A DNA stretch of 64,000 nt from contig NZ_JADPKY010000132.1 of the NCBI RefSeq assembly GCF_023074185.1, positions 186,001-250,000 of the forward strand, given 5' to 3'. Source of the DNA: Bradyrhizobium sp. 132 (GTDB taxonomy: Bacteria > Pseudomonadota > Alphaproteobacteria > Rhizobiales > Xanthobacteraceae). The translations under genes were made by a program, and so were the position numbers. This document shows, one piece after another, positions 1 through 7,185 of the stretch. Numbering within the stretch: position 1 is the stretch's first letter; each line of letters starts with the position of its first letter. The notes beneath the pieces are model-generated. The model saw nothing but the letters and a program-made list of their open reading frames with translations, did no database searches and was not told the origin of the DNA.

Positions 1-612
1 AAGAGCAAGGACGGCATCATCCGCGTCGAGGCGCTGCCCAAAGGCGATCCCAACGACAACGACACGCTGCGCAAATTTGCGGCGGCCGTGCTCGTTGCCG
101 AGCCGACCGCGATCGGCGGCCCGGTCTCGATCCTGAAATCCGGCGACACCGTGGTGAAGGCGTTTATCCATGCCGGCATTTACGCACTGCTGGTGATCGG
201 GCTGTTGCTGTGGATCACGCTGCGCCGGTTCGTGGACGTGCTGATGACCTTGGTGCCGCTCCTGGTTGCCGGCGCGGTAACGCTCGAGATCTGCGTGCTG
301 ATCGGCTTGCCGCTCAACTTCGCCAATATCGTCGCGTTCCCGCTGCTGCTCGGCGTCGGCGTGGCCTTCAAGATCTACTATGTCGTGGCCTGGCGCTCGG
401 GCAGGACAAACCTGCTCCAGACCAGCCTGACGCGTGCGATCTTTTTCAGCGCGATGACGACGGCGACGGCATTCGGCAGCCTGTGGCTGTCGAGCCATCC
501 GGGAACGTCCAGCATGGGCAAGCTGCTCGCGCTGTCGCTGGTGACGACGCTCGCCGCCGTGCTGCTGTTTCAGCCGGCGCTAATGGGCAAACCCCGCAAT
601 CTCAGGGAGTAG
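1..612 (+). CDS. hpnN: Hopanoid-associated RND transporter HpnN, C-terminal part
   Basis: The reading frame is open from the first base, so the gene begins outside the window; 203 C-terminal residues are present. It shows the last membrane bundle of an MMPL/RND exporter: hydrophobic helices at about residues 55-75, 80-103, 107-130, 145-165 and 172-192, with the helix-breaking LPLNFANIVAFPLLLGVGV segment typical of this superfamily. HpnN is known to move hopanoids from the inner to the outer membrane. The assignment rests on this topology plus hpnO 740 bp downstream on the same strand, a pairing found in hopanoid clusters of Bradyrhizobium and Rhodopseudomonas. The last 33 bp overlap the end of the convergent DUF2147 gene. 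Confidence 0.85.
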   Translation, partial: KSKDGIIRVEALPKGDPNDNDTLRKFAAAVLVAEPTAIGGPVSILKSGDTVVKAFIHAGIYALLVIGLLLWITLRRFVDVLMTLVPLLVAGAVTLEICVLIGLPLNFANIVAFPLLLGVGVAFKIYYVVAWRSGRTNLLQTSLTRAIFFSAMTTATAFGSLWLSSHPGTSSMGKLLALSLVTTLAAVLLFQPALMGKPRNLRE

Positions 613-1212
613 GCAGATGTCGCCGACCGGGTCGGCGGCGCCCTTCTGACCAGGTTTGGCAGTGCCGGCGGCCTTCGGCGCTGCCGGCGCAGGCTGCGCC
701 GCTGTTGCGCCCGTCGTTCCCGGGGCCTTCGGCGCCGCGCCGGTGGATTTCGGCGTGCCCTTGGCCATGGCATTGGCGGTGCTCAAGGGAATAGGCGGGC
801 CAACGCGGGTCCAGGTTTCGCCACCGCAGAGAAAGCCCATCACGCAGCCCTTGATCTCGAGCTGGTCGGTGCCAACCGGCGTGATGGTCGCGCTGTAGAG
901 CTGGCCGTCCTTGGCGTTGTAGACCTGACCCTCCCACTGATCGGCGCCGGGTTTTTTCTTCATGTCGATCAGGGTCGCCATGCCCAGCGTGGGCCTGGTC
1001 TTTTTCGACGCGTCCGGATTGTATTCATCGCGGCCGCCGGGCTCTTTTTCCCAGGAAACCGCGCCCCACATGCTGCCATTGCATTGGGCGACACGAATGT
1101 TGGCCACGGCGTCGGCAACCCGCCAGTCGCCGGTCGGATCGGTGGCGAGCGCCGGGTTCAGGCAGGTGAAACCGCCAGTCAGTATTAGTCCGGTGTAAAG
1201 GGCTAAACGCAT
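580..1212 (-). CDS. DUF2147 secreted protein
   Basis: A 210-residue protein starting at MRLALYTG, chosen because it opens a clear Sec signal peptide (hydrophobic residues 3-22, cleavage near NPALA-TDP); an earlier in-frame start at 1236 adds only eight residues. The mature N-terminal half carries the DUF2147 signature (GDWRVADAVANIRV, then WGAVSWEKEP) and a Cys pair in KGCVMGFLCGG. Residues from about 140 on form an Ala/Pro/Lys-rich low-complexity tail, longer than in typical DUF2147 proteins. The function of the domain is not established. The gene converges on hpnN and overlaps its 3' end; a GC-rich hairpin at 621-637 lies inside this coding end. Confidence 0.85.
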   Translation of the reverse strand: MRLALYTGLILTGGFTCLNPALATDPTGDWRVADAVANIRVAQCNGSMWGAVSWEKEPGGRDEYNPDASKKTRPTLGMATLIDMKKKPGADQWEGQVYNAKDGQLYSATITPVGTDQLEIKGCVMGFLCGGETWTRVGPPIPLSTANAMAKGTPKSTGAAPKAPGTTGATAAQPAPAAPKAAGTAKPGQKGAADPVGDICLLPEIAGFAH

Positions 1213-1353
1213 GATAGTTCCTTGGCAGTGCAACATGGTCTAAAGCTGTGCTTGCGAAGATGGTCCGAAAAAGGGCAAAAGGCCGCACAGACCGTTTTCG
1301 GCAACGGTCCGTTTTCAGTTGACGAGACGGCCCTCAACCGAAGTATGTAACGG

Positions 1354-2745
1354 ATGCACAGCCCAAATCCAGACATGTCTCAGCTATTCGCGGACCGTCA
1401 GGCCCAGCGCAGCGCCCTGCATAATCGGCATATGAACGAGCAGTTCGTTCGGGTGCTCAAGACCATCGGCTATGATGTCGGCTTCCAGAAGGGGCAGGGG
1501 CAGTACCTCTACGACCGAGACGGCGCGCGCTATCTCGACCTTTTGTCCGGCTTTGGCGTGTTTGCGATCGGGCGCAATCATCCTGTCATGCGCGAGGCGC
1601 TCAAGAGCGTGCTCGATGCCGACCTGCCCAACCTCGTCCAGTTCGACGTCTCGGTGCTCGCCGGCGTGCTCGCCGAGCGGCTTTTGAAGTACGTGCCCTA
1701 TCTCGACAAGGCGTTCTTCGCCAATTCCGGCGCCGAATGCGTCGAAGCCGCGATCAAGTTCGCTCGCGGCGCCACCGGCCGGCCCGGCATCGTCTATTGC
1801 GCCCATGCCTATCACGGCCTGACCTATGGCGCGCTGTCGTTGACGGGTGATTCGAACTTCCGCACCGGCTTCGAGCCGCTGCTGCCGGGTTGCACCTCGA
1901 TCCCGTTCAACGACCTCGCCGCGCTCGAAAAGGCGCTGGCCTCGCGGGAGGTGGCGGCCTTCGTCGTCGAGCCGATCCAGGGCAAGGGCGTCAACATGCC
2001 CACCGACGAGTTCCTGCCGGGTGCGGTTGCGCTCTGCAAGAAATACGGCACGCTGTTCGTCGCCGACGAGATCCAGACCGGCATGGGCCGCACCGGCCGC
2101 TTCCTCGCGGTCGAGCATTGGAACGTCGAGCCCGACATGGTGCTGCTGTCGAAGTCGCTGTCCGGCGGCCACGTGCCGGTCGGCGCGGTGCTGACGCGCA
2201 AGAGCATCTTCGACAAGATATTCAACCAGATGGACCGCGCGGTGGTGCACGGCTCCACCTTCTCCAAGAACGACCTGGCGATGGCCGCGGGCATCGCGAC
2301 GCTCGACGTCATGGAGTCCGAGAAGCTGATCGAGTCCGCCGCCAAGCGCGGTGCCGAGCTGCGCCTTGCGCTCACGCGCATGGTGCCCGGCTACGAGCTG
2401 TTGAAGGAAGTGCGCGGCAAGGGCTTAATGATTGGCATCGAGTTCGGCCCGCCGAAATCGCTGCGGCTGCGAGCTTCGTGGAACGTGCTGGAGGCCGCCA
2501 ACAAGGGCCTGTTCTGCCAGCTCATCACCGTGCCGCTCTTCAAAGATCACAAGATCCTGACCCAGGTCGCCGGCCACGGCAGCCACACCATCAAGCTGCT
2601 GCCGCCGCTCACCATCACCGAGGAAGATTGCGGCTGGATCGAGCGCGCCTTCGACGACGTCATCGCCGGCAGCCACAAGGTCCCCGGCGCGATCTGGTCG
2701 CTCGGCAAGACGCTGGTGGACAACGCTGTGAGGCGGTCGGCGTAA
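1354..2745 (+). CDS. hpnO: Hopanoid aminotransferase HpnO
   Basis: A 463-residue class III (ornithine/acetylornithine-type) PLP aminotransferase. Visible landmarks: the cofactor-phosphate loop ANSGAECVEAAIKFAR (about 123-138), the PLP-ring Asp in VADEIQTGMGRTGRF (236-250) and the Schiff-base lysine K267 in LLSKSLSGG. In Rhodopseudomonas HpnO is required to make aminobacteriohopanetriol from the ribosyl-type hopanoid side chain. Placement after hpnN supports HpnO rather than a general amino acid aminotransferase. The first ATG (1354) is used; ATG 1375 is a possible alternative. No terminator is visible before the convergent higA gene, whose stop lies 9 bp away. Confidence 0.88.
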   Translation: MHSPNPDMSQLFADRQAQRSALHNRHMNEQFVRVLKTIGYDVGFQKGQGQYLYDRDGARYLDLLSGFGVFAIGRNHPVMREALKSVLDADLPNLVQFDVSVLAGVLAERLLKYVPYLDKAFFANSGAECVEAAIKFARGATGRPGIVYCAHAYHGLTYGALSLTGDSNFRTGFEPLLPGCTSIPFNDLAALEKALASREVAAFVVEPIQGKGVNMPTDEFLPGAVALCKKYGTLFVADEIQTGMGRTGRFLAVEHWNVEPDMVLLSKSLSGGHVPVGAVLTRKSIFDKIFNQMDRAVVHGSTFSKNDLAMAAGIATLDVMESEKLIESAAKRGAELRLALTRMVPGYELLKEVRGKGLMIGIEFGPPKSLRLRASWNVLEAANKGLFCQLITVPLFKDHKILTQVAGHGSHTIKLLPPLTITEEDCGWIERAFDDVIAGSHKVPGAIWSLGKTLVDNAVRRSA

Positions 2746-2754
2746 CCTGATCCC

Positions 2755-3060
2755 TCAGGCCGCCTTGGGCTTGTTCACAGTCTCGATGCGGTCGAGAGCC
2801 TTGCCGAGATCGCGTTTGGCGATCTGAATATCGTAATCGTTCTGGAGATTGAGCCATAGCTCAGCGGTCGTGCCGAGCGCTTTGGCAAGCCGAAGCGCGG
2901 TGTCAGCGGTGATTCCGGTCTGCTCACTCGCAATCCGCTCAATACGCGTACGCGGCAGGCCGCATGTCTTGGCGAGCGCGCCTGCCGACATGTCCAGCGG
3001 GCTCAAAAATTCTTCCCGCAGAACCTCACCAGGATGCATGGGCTTGAGTTTCTTGGCCAT
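2755..3060 (-). CDS. higA: HigA family antitoxin
   Basis: A 101-residue XRE-type DNA-binding antitoxin. The N-terminal MHPGEVLREEFLSPL motif and the helix-turn-helix around residues 25-70 (GALAKTCGLPRTRIERI, then ADTALRLAKALGTTAELW) are diagnostic for the HigA/VapI family. It lies second in a leftward operon, 12 bp after higB, the reversed (toxin-first) order typical of higBA. HigA normally binds HigB and represses the shared promoter; two matching palindromes lie upstream of higB at 3362-3413. The Lys/Ala tail (KPKAA) is unremarkable. Confidence 0.9.
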   Translation of the reverse strand: MAKKLKPMHPGEVLREEFLSPLDMSAGALAKTCGLPRTRIERIASEQTGITADTALRLAKALGTTAELWLNLQNDYDIQIAKRDLGKALDRIETVNKPKAA

Positions 3061-3072
3061 CGTCGCATTCTC

Positions 3073-3354
3073 CTAGTGATAATCCACGATCTCGACCTGA
3101 ACGGGACCTTGTGATGTCCACACGAAGCACACTCGGAACTGGTCGTTGATCCTGATCGAGTGCTGTCCCTTGCGATCGCCCGTGAGGACCTCAAGGCGGT
3201 TTCCGGGTGGTGCCCTCAAGTCGCTGAGTTCGCCCGCAGCGTGAAGATAGCGCAATTTCCGGCGAGCAACCTTCACCAGGTCGGCCGGAAAGCGTTTAGG
3301 GCTTTCGCCGTTAAAGACCGCCTCAGTCGTTTTGTCCCGAAACGTCCTGATCAC
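3073..3354 (-). CDS. higB: HigB-type RelE-fold toxin
   Basis: A 93-residue toxin of the HigB branch of the RelE superfamily: MIRTFRDKTTEAVFNG at the start, KVARRKLRYLHAA in the middle, PPGNRLEVLTGDRKG and the C-terminal RINDQFRVCFVW strand. These proteins are ribosome-dependent mRNA endonucleases; the basic residues expected in the active site (R/K around 31-36 and R in INDQFRVCF) are present. It is the first gene of the pair. Length and motifs are intact, so the toxin is probably functional. Confidence 0.9.
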   Translation of the reverse strand: MIRTFRDKTTEAVFNGESPKRFPADLVKVARRKLRYLHAAGELSDLRAPPGNRLEVLTGDRKGQHSIRINDQFRVCFVWTSQGPVQVEIVDYH

Positions 3355-3361
3355 TCAGGCA

Positions 3362-3413
3362 ATGTATCATTGGTTGATACATGCGCAAGGGATTTGTATC
3401 AATTTCTGATACG
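3362..3413 (-). promoter_or_regulatory. Two candidate HigA operators upstream of higB
   Basis: Two similar palindromes lie just upstream of the higB start. The first is ATGTATCA-TTGGT-TGATACAT at 3362-3382, with perfect 8-bp arms. The second is TGTATCA-ATTTC-TGATACG at 3395-3413, with one mismatch at the end. Their centres are 32 bp apart, about three helical turns, which would place two HigA dimers on one DNA face. The location between higB and the end of the neighbouring anti-sigma gene fits autoregulation; binding is inferred. Confidence 0.6.
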
Positions 3414-3422
3414 ACTCCAGGG

Positions 3423-4190
3423 TTACCCCTCCACATTCGCCTTCATCGCCGCCTCGAACTTGTCGACGAACTCGGCGAGCTCGTCGGCGCCGATATCGCT
3501 GACGGCCCAGAAATTCAGGCCCCGCTCGCCCCAGCGGCGGCAGTTGAAACCCTGCATGGTCTGGGTCTTCGGCGGACGATGTTCGGTGCTTGAGGTCTGC
3601 GCCACGAACAAATTGACCACGTGCTGCCGGCGCTTGTAGACGACCGCGCCGATGGCACGTGCGTCGATATAATCGAGCCTGCCGCCGACCAGCGTAAAAC
3701 CCTGCGCGGTGAGGTCGATCACGGGCGGGGCGACGTCGAGCTTGCCGTTGAACCACGGCTTCACGGTGTGCTGGTCGGTCGAGACCACGTCGATGAGGTG
3801 GCCGGCCTGGAGCGAGCGCAGATGCGCGGAGACGACCTCCGACAGGATGCGCTGCTGGTCGTCCTGGCGCAGCACCACGGCGACGACGCCGGAGGCGGCG
3901 AGCGCAGAGACCGCCGAACCCATTGCAAAGCCGCGCAGCACGGAGCGGCGGCTCGGTTGTTGGCGCTGCGGCTGCGGCAGCGAAGCCTCGATCCGGATGC
4001 GCAAACTCGTCGGCGCGGTGTAGCGCAAATTGGTGTCAGCGAGCACGCGCTGCATTTCCCGTTGTGAGGCAAGCTCGGCGGCGCAGGCCGGGCAGCTTGC
4101 GATATGGGCTTCGGCCTCGCGTGCATGGCCCGCATCGAGCTCGTTGTCGAGCAGCGCGTGAAGCAGCATTTTTGCTTCGTCGCAGTTCAT
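3423..4190 (-). CDS. Zinc-type (ZAS) membrane anti-sigma factor
   Basis: A 255-residue anti-sigma factor. The cytoplasmic N-terminus has the zinc-binding anti-sigma motif HIASCPACAAEL (H29, C33, C36). A single membrane segment follows at about 87-107 and a periplasmic domain of about 150 residues after it. The start at 4190 is chosen because its ATG overlaps the sigma-factor stop as ATGA, giving translational coupling. Just before the membrane helix is SRRSVLRG (80-87), which resembles a twin-arginine motif; the two operon mates upstream also carry such motifs. The periplasmic part (ending DELAEFVDKFEAAMKANVEG) is not recognised. It presumably holds the sigma factor inactive until an envelope or redox signal arrives. 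Confidence 0.85.
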   Translation of the reverse strand: MNCDEAKMLLHALLDNELDAGHAREAEAHIASCPACAAELASQREMQRVLADTNLRYTAPTSLRIRIEASLPQPQRQQPSRRSVLRGFAMGSAVSALAASGVVAVVLRQDDQQRILSEVVSAHLRSLQAGHLIDVVSTDQHTVKPWFNGKLDVAPPVIDLTAQGFTLVGGRLDYIDARAIGAVVYKRRQHVVNLFVAQTSSTEHRPPKTQTMQGFNCRRWGERGLNFWAVSDIGADELAEFVDKFEAAMKANVEG

Positions 4191-4735
4191 TTCGAGTGCT
4201 CCTCTTCCGCCATCCATGCCGCGCGCAGCATGGCGCGGGCGCGTGCGAGGCGGGACATCACGGTGCCGACGGGTGCGCCGACGGCCTCGGCGATTTCACG
4301 ATAGGACAGGTTGCTGATCTCGCGCAGCACGAAGGTTTCCTTGAACGGTTCGGCGAGGGCGTCGATCAGCTTGCGGATCGCGCCGGCGTCGCGGCTGCGC
4401 AGCACTTCCGTCTCCGGGCTCGCCTCGGTCTCTTGCCAGATCGGCGTCTGCTCGGCGGCGCCGGGCGTATCCTCGATCGCGCTGTGTCTGTGCGCGCGCC
4501 GTCCATATTCGGCGTTGCAGACGTTACGCAGGATCGCAAACAGCCAGGGCTTCATCGCCGGCCCGCGATAGCTGTCGAAATGCTTCAGCGCGCGCAGATA
4601 GCACTCCTGCACCGCGTCCTCGGCATCGGAGGCGTCGCGCAGCAGATAGCGTGCGAGTGTGTAGACGTCGTCGAGATGAGGCAGCGCTGCCTCGCGGAAG
4701 CGCTGCGCCTTCTGCAAATCGTCGTTGGCGGGCAT
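4187..4735 (-). CDS. ECF sigma factor (RpoE-like)
   Basis: A 182-residue sigma-70 family factor with only regions 2 and 4. Region 2 runs about 15-80 (DAEDAVQECYLRALKHF and WLFAILRNVCN). Region 4 runs about 118-170 (FKETFVLREISNLSYREIAEAVGAPVGTVMSRLARAR, broken here as region 4.1 plus the 4.2 helix-turn-helix). The start at 4735 is preferred over an in-frame upstream start at 4885 because GAGGAG precedes it by 4 nt and the extra 50 residues do not look like sigma factor. It overlaps its anti-sigma gene by 4 nt and follows the cupredoxin gene after 142 nt that contain a strong hairpin. Confidence 0.9.
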   Translation of the reverse strand: MPANDDLQKAQRFREAALPHLDDVYTLARYLLRDASDAEDAVQECYLRALKHFDSYRGPAMKPWLFAILRNVCNAEYGRRAHRHSAIEDTPGAAEQTPIWQETEASPETEVLRSRDAGAIRKLIDALAEPFKETFVLREISNLSYREIAEAVGAPVGTVMSRLARARAMLRAAWMAEEEHSK

Positions 4736-4819
4736 CGCTCCTCGCTTTGCCTCTTGTTCTGCGCGTTGCTTCGTTTCGTCCACATTCGTTTGGTCGGCGT
4801 GTGTGACCGAGGGCACACG

Positions 4820-4849
4820 AGCCCGGCCGGCGTGGGACCACCGGCCGGG
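4820..4849 (-). terminator. Strong hairpin between cupredoxin and sigma genes
   Basis: GCCCGGCCGG (4820-4829) and CCGGCCGGGC (4840-4849) form a perfect 10-bp stem with a 10-nt loop. On the transcribed strand it is not followed by a U run, so it is unlikely to be a full intrinsic terminator. An attenuating or mRNA-processing role between the two exported-protein genes and the sigma/anti-sigma pair is the inference. Confidence 0.45.
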
Positions 4850-4877
4850 CAAGACGTTGATGCCTTGGTTCGAGATG

Positions 4878-5213
4878 TTACTCAACCTTGATCATCCCCG
4901 TCATGTGCGGGTGCAACGAACAAAAATATTTGTAGTCGCCCGCGTTGGTGAAGGTGAAGGAGAACTTGTCGTCGGTGTCCAGGGTCTTGGACCTGAACTT
5001 GCCGGCCGACACCACGGTGTGGGGGATGTCGTCCCGGTTGGACCAGGTCACCGTGGTGCCGACCTTGATCTTGAGCTCGGCCGGCTGGAAAACGAAATTG
5101 TCGATATGCACTTCCATGTCGTCGGCACGGGCGGTTGTTGCGGGCAAGAGGATAGCCGCGGCCAAAGCGAGACCGAGGTCGACAGCGAAGTCGCGGCGAT
5201 TGAGTGTCTTCAT
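4878..5213 (-). CDS. Amicyanin-like cupredoxin
   Basis: A 111-residue secreted type I copper protein. Residues 1-30 are an export signal with a twin-arginine-like NRRDFAV start and an Ala cleavage site (ATTARA-DD). The mature part is a single cupredoxin fold (DNFVFQPAELKIKVGTTVTW). Copper ligands are visible as H65 (IPHTVV) and C98, H101 and M104 in FCSLHPHM; the short C-x2-H-x2-M ligand loop is the amicyanin type. The start at 5213 is chosen because it opens the signal peptide. It lies 23 nt after the metallophosphoesterase gene. A periplasmic electron-carrier or copper-binding role is likely; the redox partner is unknown. Confidence 0.9.
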   Translation of the reverse strand: MKTLNRRDFAVDLGLALAAAILLPATTARADDMEVHIDNFVFQPAELKIKVGTTVTWSNRDDIPHTVVSAGKFRSKTLDTDDKFSFTFTNAGDYKYFCSLHPHMTGMIKVE

Positions 5214-5236
5214 TGTCAGCTTCCGTTCAGCTCTGC

Positions 5237-6181
5237 TCAACCTTGGAGCGGCGTGTCGATGATCGCGAGCCGCTGCTCGTTCTGCTTGAAGTTGACGCTG
5301 GCAACGCCGAGCATGGCGCGCAGCTTTGCGTCCTCGACCTTCATCGGTCCGGGCGACGGAGCTGCCCCCGGCGCCGGCTGCGGGAACGCAGTCGAGCGCG
5401 CGGTATGGAAGGTGACGTTGCCCTCGACCTTCTGCATCACTTGATGGATGTGGCCGTTCAGCACGGTGACGGAGCCGAAACTCTTGACGTATTCCAGCGC
5501 GCGGCCGCCGTCCTCCGTGCCCCAGCCCCATTCCGGATAGACGGTCCAGAGCGGGATGTGGGCAAACAGCACGATCGGCGTCGATTTCGACTTGCCGCGC
5601 AGGTCGTCCTCGAGCCAGGCGAGCTGATCGGCGCCGAGATTGCCGAGGCCGCCGGCCTTGAGATCGACGACGTTGACGAGGCCGATGAAGTGCACGCCGC
5701 CGGCGTCGAACGAATACCAGCCCGCCCCCTTGGTGCCGCGGCCGTAGCGCTCGCGATAGAACTTTACCTCCTCGTCGAGGAAGTCATGCTCGCCGGGCAC
5801 GTAGTGCACGTCCAGCTTGCTCTGCGAGATGATGCGATCGGCGTTGTCGAATTCGGCGGCCTTCGACAAATGAGTAATGTCGCCGGTATGGATCATGAAG
5901 GACGGCTTGACCGGCATCGCGTTGATCTTGTTGATGGCTTCCTCCAGCGTGCCGAGCGCGTTGGGATTGGCCGGCTTGTCGAAGCCGACATGGCTGTCGC
6001 TGATCTGGAGGAAGGTCATGCCGGGCGCGGCCGCGGTCGCGGCTTGCGCGGAATCAATGATGCCGAGCGAGCGCGGCACGCCGCCCGTGATGGTCCAGAG
6101 CACTCCGGTGCCGGCCCAGGTCATGCATTCCAGAACCTTGCGGCGGCTTAAGCCGTCGTCCCCGTGATCGTGTCCGCTCAT
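5237..6181 (-). CDS. Tat-exported metallophosphoesterase
   Basis: A 314-residue calcineurin-type phosphoesterase. The start at 6181 gives a twin-arginine signal (LSRRKVLE, residues 11-18, with a hydrophobic stretch to about 45). The metal-binding motifs are in order: D62/H64 (SDSHVG), D101 (GD), H132 (GEHD, a variant of GNHD), H208 (AHIP) and H244/H246 (GHIHQ). It is the first gene of a leftward operon with a cupredoxin, an ECF sigma factor and its anti-sigma factor. The substrate is unknown. The frame stays open upstream to 7117, but that part is only antisense to the neighbouring hydrolase gene. Confidence 0.9.
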   Translation of the reverse strand: MSGHDHGDDGLSRRKVLECMTWAGTGVLWTITGGVPRSLGIIDSAQAATAAAPGMTFLQISDSHVGFDKPANPNALGTLEEAINKINAMPVKPSFMIHTGDITHLSKAAEFDNADRIISQSKLDVHYVPGEHDFLDEEVKFYRERYGRGTKGAGWYSFDAGGVHFIGLVNVVDLKAGGLGNLGADQLAWLEDDLRGKSKSTPIVLFAHIPLWTVYPEWGWGTEDGGRALEYVKSFGSVTVLNGHIHQVMQKVEGNVTFHTARSTAFPQPAPGAAPSPGPMKVEDAKLRAMLGVASVNFKQNEQRLAIIDTPLQG

Positions 6182-6215
6182 CGCGCGTCTCCTCTCGCCC
6201 GGAATTGGGCTTCGG

Positions 6216-6248
6216 GGACGTGATTGGGGCAGGGGTGGGTTTATTCCC
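6216..6248 (-). promoter_or_regulatory. Possible ECF-type promoter of the phosphoesterase operon
   Basis: Reading leftward, GGGAATAA (6241-6248) is followed after 20 nt by GGACG on the plus strand (6216-6220), which reads CGTCC. This looks like the GGAATA/CGTC pattern of many ECF promoters and lies about 35 nt before the start codon, so the operon may be autoregulated by its own sigma factor. The spacer is longer than usual, so this is tentative. Confidence 0.3.
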
Positions 6249-6294
6249 GGATGAGATGACGATTTCGTGAGGTGGTTTCGATCGAGGCACGACG

Positions 6295-7176
6295 CTATGT
6301 CGCGAATTCGCGCACGGCCTTCACCACGATCGCCGGCGCTTCCTGCGCCACACAATGCCCTGTACCGTCGAACGTCAGCGTGCTGACCCGCGGAATCAGC
6401 GACACGGCGCGCGAGGCCATCTCCTTGTATATCGGTCCCGACTTCGCGGCGGTCGTGACCCGCACCCGGCAGTCGATCGCGGAGAGCGAGGTAAACGGAT
6501 TGCCGCGCGCATCGCCGACGTAGACCTGCTCCATCGCCTGGTAGATCGGACGCAGGATCGCCGATTCGATCTCGGGCGTGCAGCGGAGCTGCACCCGGCC
6601 GTTCGCCAGCGGCGCGAAGCCATGGCGCACATAGGCCCGAAGCGAAGTCTCGGTCCAGTCCGCAAACGCCGGCGCGGCGCGGTAGCGCTCGAATACGGCG
6701 TCGGCACTGTCGAACTCGGCACGTCGGCGCAGTGTTCCCTGCACGCGGGACAGGGAGTCTTCGCTCAATTCTCCGGAGCGCGCAGCGCGCGGATCCATTA
6801 CAGTTGGCTCCATCACGAACAGGCGTGCGAAACGTCCGGGCAAGAGTTTCGCCGCGAGCAGAAGATCGGTCGCACCTGCGCTGTGGCCGATCCCGTAGAC
6901 GTTGCGCAGCCCGAGCGCATCGATCACCCGGCAGACATCTTCGGCATAGTCCAGAAAATGATAGGCTCCGGGCTTGTGGCTCGCGCCATGGCCACGGCGG
7001 TCGAGCGCATAGAGCGTGTAGGTCGCGGCGAGATCGCGTGCGACCTCGTCCCAGACGTCGGCGACGAAGCCGGTGCCGTGAAGCAGAAGCGCAGGCGTCC
7101 TTCCGCTCTCGCCCCATCGCAGCATGGCGATCTGCGCATCAGCGGGGCCGATCGAAAAGCGGTGCGCTTGAAACAT
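6295..7176 (-). CDS. Alpha/beta hydrolase
   Basis: A 293-residue alpha/beta-fold hydrolase: LLLHGTGF oxyanion region (about 31-38), the early-strand motif LDRRGHGAS, and the nucleophile elbow GHSAGA (about 97-102). The C-terminal TFDGTGHCVAQE supplies the catalytic His. The substrate cannot be read from sequence. It begins 9 bp after the GMC oxidoreductase stop, with its ribosome binding site inside the end of that gene, so the two probably form a bicistronic unit. Confidence 0.85.
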   Translation of the reverse strand: MFQAHRFSIGPADAQIAMLRWGESGRTPALLLHGTGFVADVWDEVARDLAATYTLYALDRRGHGASHKPGAYHFLDYAEDVCRVIDALGLRNVYGIGHSAGATDLLLAAKLLPGRFARLFVMEPTVMDPRAARSGELSEDSLSRVQGTLRRRAEFDSADAVFERYRAAPAFADWTETSLRAYVRHGFAPLANGRVQLRCTPEIESAILRPIYQAMEQVYVGDARGNPFTSLSAIDCRVRVTTAAKSGPIYKEMASRAVSLIPRVSTLTFDGTGHCVAQEAPAIVVKAVREFAT

Positions 7177-7185
7177 GGTAGGGCG

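Noticed and set aside
621..637. A terminator after hpnN
   Set aside because: The CGCCGAC/GTCGGCG stem lies within the coding end of the DUF2147 gene and has no U run.
6182..7117. Extension of the metallophosphoesterase frame upstream of 6181
   Set aside because: The extension is antisense to nothing but overlaps the same-strand alpha/beta hydrolase in another frame and is Arg-rich nonsense; the Tat signal starts at 6181.
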